Assembly: GCA_963922595.1 (NCBI GenBank)
Contig: CAWUIM010000015.1
Coordinates: 1-54,667, forward strand
Reading direction: 5' to 3'
Source: JAJFFW01 sp963922595
GTDB taxonomy: Bacteria; Pseudomonadota; Alphaproteobacteria; Caulobacterales; Parvularculaceae
DNA length: 54,667 bases
Part shown: positions 49,436-54,667 of the stretch, piece by piece
How the letters are laid out: the number at the start of each line of letters is the position of its first letter
Numbering within the stretch: the first letter of the stretch is position 1
Translations under genes and position numbers: made by a program
The notes under the pieces: generated by a model
What the model was told of the DNA's origin: nothing
Databases searched by the model: none
Seen by the model: only the letters and a program-made list of their open reading frames with translations

Positions 49436-50299
49436 ATGGATGGCGCGCCGCTGCGACCAGGCGATTCAAGCACCAAACCTGCAGAGCCGATGATCGCGCT
49501 CGGCGAGCGGCGATTTGGTCCGGTGAACTGGCTGGGGTTGCAAACTCTCTACATCAAAGAAGTGCGGCGCTTTTTGAAAGTCGCGTTCCAAACAATTTTC
49601 GCCCCAGTAATTTCGACGCTTCTGTTTCTGATCGTTTTTATGCAAGCCTTTGGGCGCGCGGGAACCTATGTGAACGGCGTTCCGTATATTGAATTTCTGG
49701 CGCCGGGGCTGATCATCCTCGCGATTTTAACGAACGCATTTGCTAACTCATCGTCATCTCTAATCATCGGTAAGGTGCAAGGGTCGATTGTTGATGTTCT
49801 GATGCCGCCGCTATCGGCCGCTGAGTTGACCGTCGCCTTCGTCGCGGGCGCGGCGACGCGCGGCTTGCTCGTCGGTTTCGTCACGGCGCTGACGAGCGCC
49901 GCGTTTATGGCCTTTTCCGATACGCCGATGGGGTTCAAGGCGCCGTTGGTCGCCGGTTATTTTGGACTCGCGTCTGCGTTGATTTTCGCCATGCTCGGCG
50001 TCATGGGCGGCATATGGGCGGAAAAGTTCGACCAGCTCGCCGCGATTACGAATTTCGTCATTACGCCGCTGACTTTTTTATCCGGAACCTTTTACGCGAT
50101 TGGCGGACTACCTGAGCCCTTCTTGACCTTCAGCAAATTTAACCCGGTTTTCTACCTTATCGACGGATTTCGATACGGTTTCACCGGCGTGGCGGAAGCG
50201 CCGCTTTATATGGGCGTTCTGGTGACGCTTTTGCTCATGTCTGGATTAGCCGCCGGTTGTTACTATCTATTCAAATCCGGATACAAGTTGAAGAGTTAG
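49436..50299 (+). CDS. ABC-2 type transporter permease, YadH-like
   Basis: A 287-residue membrane protein: an N-terminal cytoplasmic tail of about 30 residues, NWLGLQTLYIKEVRRFLKVAFQT, then six helices. The segments YIEFLAPGLIILAILTNAFANSSSSLI and ITNFVITPLTFLSGTFYAIGGLP are typical of the ABC-2 family of the YadH/NodJ type. The ATG at 49436 follows AAAGGGC; an open frame upstream to 49319 is not supported. No ATPase gene adjoins it. The orphan YadG-like ATPase at 11144 is the probable partner. hslO follows after 15 bases. Confidence 0.88.
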   Translation: MDGAPLRPGDSSTKPAEPMIALGERRFGPVNWLGLQTLYIKEVRRFLKVAFQTIFAPVISTLLFLIVFMQAFGRAGTYVNGVPYIEFLAPGLIILAILTNAFANSSSSLIIGKVQGSIVDVLMPPLSAAELTVAFVAGAATRGLLVGFVTALTSAAFMAFSDTPMGFKAPLVAGYFGLASALIFAMLGVMGGIWAEKFDQLAAITNFVITPLTFLSGTFYAIGGLPEPFLTFSKFNPVFYLIDGFRYGFTGVAEAPLYMGVLVTLLLMSGLAAGCYYLFKSGYKLKS

Positions 50300-50314
50300 A
50301 GCACCCGCGTCCCC

Positions 50315-51253
50315 ATGTCAGATCACGACCATTCTTTTGCGTCTCTCGATGACGATTTTATTCTGCCTTTTAAGGTCGGCGACCATGCAATCCGTGGGCG
50401 GGTCGTCCGTTTGGGGGCGCAGATTGACCGGATTTTGTCGCGACATCCCTTCAATGACGCCGTGAAACAGTTGCTTGGCGAAACGGCAGCACTGACAGCT
50501 TTGATGGGCTCGTCGCTAAAATTTGACGGCCGGTTTATTCTGCAAATCCAGGGAGATGGGCCAGCGTCAATGCTGGTGTCGGATTATGCGACGGGCGGCA
50601 AGTTAAGGGCCATGGCGAGCGTCTCCAACGAGATCGCCGACGAAAGCGCCTTCCGCGAGTTGCTCGGAGAGAAAGGGCATATGGGGGTGACGATCGATCA
50701 GGGCCCCGACATGGAGCGCTATCAGGGCGTCACGCCGCTGGAGGGCGATACCCTTAGCGGGTCCGCCGTTGCTTACTTCAATCAGTCCGAACAAATTCCG
50801 ACAGCGGTCAAGCTCGCGGTGGGTCGAATCTCCATACCGGGCGAAGCGGCCCAATGGCGCGCTGGCGGTATCATGGCGCAATTTGTGCCGGGTGAAGGCG
50901 GCGATCGCGATCGCGGCGAGGCGGTGCTGCAGGCGCCTGAAGATCGCGATGCGTGGGAGCGCGCCGAAGCGTTCCTGCAAACGACGCAGAACGATGAGTT
51001 ACTTGATCCGAACATCAGCGCGCAAACGCTTCTTTATCGCCTTTTTCATGAAGACGGCGTCCGCGTTTTCGACCCCCAGCCGGTGAACGCGGTCTGCTCA
51101 TGCAACAGCGGAAAAATCTCGGCGGTGCTGGCGCGTTATTCAAAATCGGAATTGGCCGATATGGTCGAAGACGGTTTTATCCGTGTGACCTGCGAATTCT
51201 GCCGGACCGACTATTTGTTTTCTAACGAGGGTGAGCCTGCGCCAGCGCAATAG
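50315..51253 (+). CDS. hslO: Hsp33 redox-regulated chaperone
   Basis: A holdase chaperone switched on by oxidation. The 312-residue protein has the N-terminal Hsp33 fold (VRGRVVRLG-like segment RGRVVRLGAQIDRILSRHPF, LTALMGSSLKFDGRFILQIQGDGP) and the C-terminal redox switch with four Cys, Cys-x-Cys (NAVCSCNSGK) and Cys-x2-Cys (VTCEFCRTDY), that bind zinc when reduced. The first pair is the Cys-Ser-Cys form, a normal variant. It starts 15 bases after the permease gene. Confidence 0.96.
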   Translation: MSDHDHSFASLDDDFILPFKVGDHAIRGRVVRLGAQIDRILSRHPFNDAVKQLLGETAALTALMGSSLKFDGRFILQIQGDGPASMLVSDYATGGKLRAMASVSNEIADESAFRELLGEKGHMGVTIDQGPDMERYQGVTPLEGDTLSGSAVAYFNQSEQIPTAVKLAVGRISIPGEAAQWRAGGIMAQFVPGEGGDRDRGEAVLQAPEDRDAWERAEAFLQTTQNDELLDPNISAQTLLYRLFHEDGVRVFDPQPVNAVCSCNSGKISAVLARYSKSELADMVEDGFIRVTCEFCRTDYLFSNEGEPAPAQ

Positions 51254-51350
51254 TAGGTCTTTAGTCGCCCATCGCGCCAGGGCGGTCGCTTATTGCTAAG
51301 CGGCCCGAAGCTCATCACGGCGAAGCCCGCGCCACGGAGGGAATTTGGCG

Positions 51351-52133
51351 ATGAAAAAGAAAGAATATGAAGCCGAGCTGGAGACCCTTGAGCTTGAATT
51401 GGCCAAGCTCCAGGAAACCGTTTCGCGCAAGAATATGAAAGTCGCAATCATCTTTGAGGGGCGGGACGCCGCCGGTAAGGGCGGGCTTATTAAAACCATC
51501 ATGAGACGGATGAACGCCCGGATCTGGCGCGTCGTCGCATTGCCCAAACCGTCGGATCGCGAGCAAACGCAATGGTACTTCCAGCGGTACGTAGCGCACC
51601 TGCCGGCGGGCGGGGACATCGTTCTGTTCGATCGATCCTGGTATAATCGCGCGGTCGTCGAGCCAGTGATGGGATTTTGCACGAATGATCAGTATGAGGC
51701 GTTCATGCGCGAGGTCCCGCTGTTCGAACAGATGCTTCTCGATTCAGGCGTGATCCTCCTGAAATACTGGATTCATGTAACGCCCGAAGAGCAGGAAGAC
51801 CGCTTCCAGGACCGCGCCCACGATCCGCGCAAGCGGTGGAAATTATCGCCGATCGATCTCGAAGGCCGCAGCCGTTGGGTGGAGTTCGCCAAGGCGCGCG
51901 ACGAGATGTTCCGTCGCACGAGCACCGAGACGTCGCCGTGGCGCGTCGTGGAAGGCAGCGACAAACGCAAGGGCCGACTGAATTGCATCCGTTCGATCCT
52001 TGATCTGGTGCCGTATGAATTCAATGAACCGGCGTTCGAGCCGATTTCATTGCCGCCGCGGCAAACGGCGAAGTCGGCGGGCTATGAAGAGGCGCCGTTG
52101 GACAGCCTCAATCTCGTAAAGGATTATTATTAG
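51351..52133 (+). CDS. ppk2: Polyphosphate kinase 2
   Basis: PPK2 transfers phosphate between polyphosphate and nucleoside di- or monophosphates. The 260-residue single-domain protein has Walker A FEGRDAAGKGGLIKTI (Gly37-Lys43), Walker B VLFDRSWYNRAVVEP (Asp94) and the lid RAHDPRKRWKLSPIDLEGRSRW. Length and lid suggest the class I type (NDP-using), but class cannot be fixed by eye. ATG 51351 lies 9 bases after GGAGGG; a TTG at 51345 is too close to it. The phoR-phoU-phoB operon is 3 kb upstream. The stop overlaps the converging FkbM gene by 4 bases. Confidence 0.94.
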   Translation: MKKKEYEAELETLELELAKLQETVSRKNMKVAIIFEGRDAAGKGGLIKTIMRRMNARIWRVVALPKPSDREQTQWYFQRYVAHLPAGGDIVLFDRSWYNRAVVEPVMGFCTNDQYEAFMREVPLFEQMLLDSGVILLKYWIHVTPEEQEDRFQDRAHDPRKRWKLSPIDLEGRSRWVEFAKARDEMFRRTSTETSPWRVVEGSDKRKGRLNCIRSILDLVPYEFNEPAFEPISLPPRQTAKSAGYEEAPLDSLNLVKDYY

Positions 52134-52966
52134 ACGTCACGCTTTAAGACGGCGTTCAGCCGCGTCTGTAGAACGATCGAATAGCCATTGTCTTTGCACA
52201 AAGCGCAGGCGGACGCGCCGCCTTGTTCATGGGCCGTTTCCAGAATGATCAAGGCGGGGAAGAGATGGCGTCCGGCGGCTTTGAAGAAGGCGTCAAGCGC
52301 CTGATGCTCGTGGCCCTCAATGTCCATCTTCATGGCGTCGATCCGGGGATAGTCCGTTTCCGACTGGATGATTTCCGCAAGCGGCGCCCCCTGAACGACA
52401 ACGCCGCCGTCTTTGTCGACGCGGCTCATGCCGCGGCTTTCCTTGTTCTGGGAGAAATGAAGCGGCGCGCGTTTGTCTGAAACCGCATAGGGGAAGATAC
52501 GCAAGTCGGCGGCGGCGCCGGACGCCGCGATATTGGCGCCGAGGCGTTTTTGCATTTCCGCATCAGGTTCGATGCAAGCGGCCCTTAAGGCGATCCCTTG
52601 CGCCATTGCGGCGGACCGCGCGAACAGCGAATAGAGGCCCGCATTGGCCCCCGCATCCACGAAATAAAAAATTTGCTCTTTATGCGCCTTAATTGCGACC
52701 TTTAAGAGCTGGCGTTCCTTCGGATCCCACAATTGTGGCGTCAGGTAGACGCGTTTTTCGCAAATATTATCATAGGGATGAAGGCGGGCCTTTTGGCTTT
52801 CGAAAATCTCAACATCTTTGGGGGCGCCGTCGCGTCCGCCGGCCGGCCCAAGCAGTAAGGACGCAAACCGTCTCCCCCAGTAGCTGTCCGGCAGGCGATG
52901 CGCCAGGGATTGGAATTTGCGTTGCAACGGCGACGGCGCGAACGCGCCAAATTCAGGCGTCATCAT
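52130..52966 (-). CDS. FkbM-family methyltransferase
   Basis: A 278-residue SAM-dependent methyltransferase of the FkbM family. The SAM-binding segment is YFVDAGANAGLYSLFA, with CIEPDAEMQKRLGANI next and the FkbM signature IDAMKMDIEGHEHQALDAFF. Such enzymes O-methylate sugars or lipids, often in polysaccharide loci. The start overlaps the stop of the upstream glycosyltransferase (ATGATGA), so the two are translationally coupled and probably act on one product. An ATG three bases further in is equally possible. Confidence 0.9.
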   Translation of the reverse strand: MMTPEFGAFAPSPLQRKFQSLAHRLPDSYWGRRFASLLLGPAGGRDGAPKDVEIFESQKARLHPYDNICEKRVYLTPQLWDPKERQLLKVAIKAHKEQIFYFVDAGANAGLYSLFARSAAMAQGIALRAACIEPDAEMQKRLGANIAASGAAADLRIFPYAVSDKRAPLHFSQNKESRGMSRVDKDGGVVVQGAPLAEIIQSETDYPRIDAMKMDIEGHEHQALDAFFKAAGRHLFPALIILETAHEQGGASACALCKDNGYSIVLQTRLNAVLKRDV

Positions 52967-53760
52967 CGCCGCCCACGGATTTTTTGCTCGGCCTTGCGGC
53001 GTTCATACATCTTCACGTCGCGCATCCATCGCCCAAAGCCGGACATCACCGAAAACGCGAACCCGTAAACGCCGCCGCGAAAAAGTCCGTTCAGGATGTA
53101 GCGCTTCGCGATATAGAACGGCAAGCCGAAGAAAATCCGCATAATGAGAACAGGCGTTGATTTCGGCGCCAAGGCGTGCGCGCGCGACGATGAGTTCTTA
53201 TTCAATTTTTTGATCAGATGATCAGCGTCCTTGAAGGCGTAATGAATGATTGGTTCGGAAAGCGCGCCAACCGCGACATTGGTGGGAATGTCGAATTGAT
53301 CCCAAGCCTCATGCGCCGGCGCTCGGACGGCGCGTCGGTCATAGAGTTTGTGACGCACAACGCCGCCAAAACCGCGCCAGACCGCGCCCACCGGCGGCGC
53401 AATCGCCATCGGCGTTTTGAAGACCTGCTTGGACGGTGTCCCGTTCGCGAACAAGTCCCTGATCTCTGCAGCGAGCGCCGCGGTGACAATTTCGTCTGCG
53501 TCAAGATCAAGAAGCCAATTATGCCGGCAAGCGTCTTCCGCTGCTCGTTTCTGGTGGCCATTGCCGAGCCATTCCTGTTCAAGGACGCGGGCGCCCGCTT
53601 CTGCGGCGATTGTCCGTGTCCCATCGGTCGAGCCGGAATCGATCACCACGACCTCCGACGCCACGTGCAGAGCGCCGCGCACCACATCGGCGATCATGCG
53701 CGCTTCGTTTTTTGTGCGGATGTAAGCCGATATGGGAAGGGGGCTGCCGGGCGTTTTCAT
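52963..53760 (-). CDS. Glycosyltransferase family 2, WaaE/KdtX-like
   Basis: A 265-residue transferase: PISAYIRTKNEARMIADVV, VVVIDSGSTDGTRTIA, GARVLEQEWLGNGHQKRAAE and WLLDLDADEIV. These are the hallmarks of the WaaE/KdtX branch (beta-1,4-glucosyltransferase of the LPS core). A C-terminal hydrophobic part (about residues 205-245) may touch the membrane. With the coupled FkbM methyltransferase it suggests modification of LPS core or another surface glycan; this is inference. Confidence 0.9.
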   Translation of the reverse strand: MKTPGSPLPISAYIRTKNEARMIADVVRGALHVASEVVVIDSGSTDGTRTIAAEAGARVLEQEWLGNGHQKRAAEDACRHNWLLDLDADEIVTAALAAEIRDLFANGTPSKQVFKTPMAIAPPVGAVWRGFGGVVRHKLYDRRAVRAPAHEAWDQFDIPTNVAVGALSEPIIHYAFKDADHLIKKLNKNSSSRAHALAPKSTPVLIMRIFFGLPFYIAKRYILNGLFRGGVYGFAFSVMSGFGRWMRDVKMYERRKAEQKIRGRR

Positions 53761-53816
53761 CCGGCGTACTTGCGGCGTAAGCGCGTGTTAGTCAAATCCG
53801 GGCTCGCCAAGCGCGC

Positions 53817-53845
53817 AAAAAAAACCGCCCGCGATGTGCGGGCGG
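53817..53845 (-). terminator. Rho-independent terminator for the CTERM-protein gene
   Basis: CCGCCCGC-gatgt-GCGGGCGG is a perfect 8-bp stem. On the minus strand it is followed by eight T (53824-53817). It lies 25 bases past the stop of the CTERM gene and separates it from the glycosyltransferase gene. Confidence 0.92.
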
Positions 53846-53869
53846 CTTTGGTCTCTCGAAGAGGAGAGC

Positions 53870-54556
53870 TTAGCTTGTTTTGCGCTTCCGGCGTGAAGCG
53901 AAGCCAAGGCCGGCGATGCCTGAAAGCAAGAGCGGCAAGGCGCCCGGGACCGGGATGGCGGCGTCAAAGGTCAGATTGTCGATCGCGCCCGATCCTGTCA
54001 GTTCGATCGTCGCAAGCGCAACCCCGGCGATGCCGGAGCCGAAAACGGTCGTGAAGAACGAGTAGTATTCATTGTCGCCGACCGAAGCCATGCTGTTTGC
54101 GGCGAAGTCATAGCTGAACAATGTGTCGCCCGCATCGTCGAAGAGCGTGACGATCAGGTTCGCGCCGGCGTCAGTGAAATCCACGCCGTCAAAGCCGAGG
54201 AAGGTGACGACGCCGTCAAAGTCAAACGTGAAAACACCGCCTGAACCGTTATCGTCAGGATCGTTGAGATCACCGTCTTCGGAAATGATCAACACATTAC
54301 CGGCTGCGACGGAGCCTTCGTCCGGGCCGACGCGCGTCAAAGGCGACTCAAGGTCGTCATCGCCGCCTGTTGGGTTGTCGGTGTCGAAGATGATCGCCTG
54401 GCCGGAACCGCCGGTGGCGCTGACCGTAACGCCCGGGAACTGGCCTGTGACCACATCGCCCGCGCTCAAACTGTCAAAAGTCAATGTGACTGGCGCTGCG
54501 TGAGCGGCCCCCGCCATCAATGTTGTAGAGGCGATCGCCGCCAAAATCATACGCAT
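53870..54556 (-). CDS. Secreted protein with VPxPA/PEP-CTERM-like C-terminal anchor
   Basis: A 228-residue secreted protein. The signal peptide is MRMILAAIASTTLMAGAAHA. The body is acidic and Gly/Asp-rich (LTFDSLSAGDVVTGQFPGV, DGDLNDPDDNGSGG, VVTFLGFDGVDFTDAG), probably beta-sandwich and calcium-binding in character. The C-terminus is IPVPGALPLLLSGIAGLGFA followed by SRRKRKTS: a Pro-rich motif, hydrophobic helix and basic end, of the VPLPA/PEP-CTERM class. The motif differs from the PEPxxWA form at 19736-20389. Start chosen at ATG 54556; ATG 54568 and 54625 are in frame. A strong terminator follows the gene. Confidence 0.82.
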   Translation of the reverse strand: MRMILAAIASTTLMAGAAHAAPVTLTFDSLSAGDVVTGQFPGVTVSATGGSGQAIIFDTDNPTGGDDDLESPLTRVGPDEGSVAAGNVLIISEDGDLNDPDDNGSGGVFTFDFDGVVTFLGFDGVDFTDAGANLIVTLFDDAGDTLFSYDFAANSMASVGDNEYYSFFTTVFGSGIAGVALATIELTGSGAIDNLTFDAAIPVPGALPLLLSGIAGLGFASRRKRKTS

Positions 54557-54568
54557 AATGAACCCCAT

Positions 54569-54573
54569 GATTC
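54569..54573. promoter_or_regulatory. GANTC site upstream of the CTERM-protein gene
   Basis: GATTC lies 13 bases upstream of the chosen start. As GcrA is encoded here, methylation by CcrM at such sites may matter; a single site so near the start is weak evidence. Confidence 0.2.
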
Positions 54574-54667
54574 CCAAGTAGAAACTTAACAAAGATTTAA
54601 TACCAGCACAGTGTACCGGGCGCAATCATGTATTTTGCTATGCAACACGCGTTCCACGGGCATTCTC

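Noticed and set aside
53218..54054. 278-codon open frame on the plus strand across the WaaE-like gene, the terminator and the CTERM gene
   Set aside because: It reads through a strong terminator hairpin and two conserved genes; no domain is visible.
1..54667. tRNA, rRNA, CRISPR arrays, insertion sequences, prophage or toxin-antitoxin genes
   Set aside because: None seen on reading both strands; small RNA genes without strong motifs could have been missed by eye.

Overview
The window reads as chromosomal DNA from a free-living, probably marine or aquatic alphaproteobacterium. The best markers are GcrA (the CcrM-linked cell-cycle regulator of alphaproteobacteria), a CC0125/CC1285-type lipoprotein, a long acidic-tailed ribosomal protein S16, a small CHCC zinc-finger protein and a V-type exosortase locus. 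Gene density is high, many genes overlap by 4 bases (ATGA junctions), and no tRNA, rRNA, insertion sequence, prophage or CRISPR array was seen. The gene mix fits Parvularculales or Hyphomonadales-like bacteria. That placement is inference, not proof.

Layout. 1-8.2 kb: the 5' part of a histone-deacetylase-family gene, a small lipoprotein, then a minus-strand run hemH, acyl-ACP/CoA ligase, pyrF, nth and an MFS pump; opposite to these lie a DUF2244 gene, a small membrane protein and a glyoxalase. 8.3-13 kb: an ABC-2 ATPase/permease pair, a zinc-finger protein, a second (YadG-like) ABC ATPase and a PlsC-type acyltransferase. 13.3-19.4 kb: rph, hrcA-grpE, pckA and an M28 lipoprotein peptidase. 19.5-28.5 kb: an exosortase V/EPS-type locus (accessory membrane protein, PEPxxWA-CTERM substrate, three glycosyltransferases, EpsD, EpsF, an EpsG-like protein, exosortase, EpsI). 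28.6-36.2 kb: MscS channel, lipoprotein, tandem-PilZ protein, two tandem S9 prolyl-oligopeptidase-type enzymes and a small unknown protein. 36.3-43.8 kb: DAACS symporter, membrane protein, ffh, rpsP, BCCT transporter, PQQ-type sugar dehydrogenase and a membrane protein. 43.8-51.3 kb: DUF885 peptidase, phoR-phoU-phoB, gcrA, the YadH-like permease and hslO. 51.3-54.7 kb: ppk2, a FkbM methyltransferase, a WaaE-like glycosyltransferase and a VPxP-type CTERM protein.

How they fit together. The 20.5-28.5 kb genes look like one transcription unit in which glycosyltransferases and an EpsF-type chain-length protein act beside an exosortase that would process PEPxxWA-tagged surface proteins. The most unusual member is the EpsG-like protein at 24972-25880: its Walker A glycines and Walker B aspartate are visibly gone, so it is predicted to be a pseudokinase. 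phoR-phoU-phoB form a compact phosphate-sensing unit without the pst transporter genes, and ppk2 lies nearby. Other points of interest are a YadG/YadH-type transporter split over 38 kb, an rpsP operon lacking rimM-trmD-rplS, a BCCT gene whose best ribosome-binding site points to a non-canonical ATC start, and several perfect palindromes in promoter regions (17.58, 17.68, 20.41, 20.46 and 47.07 kb).
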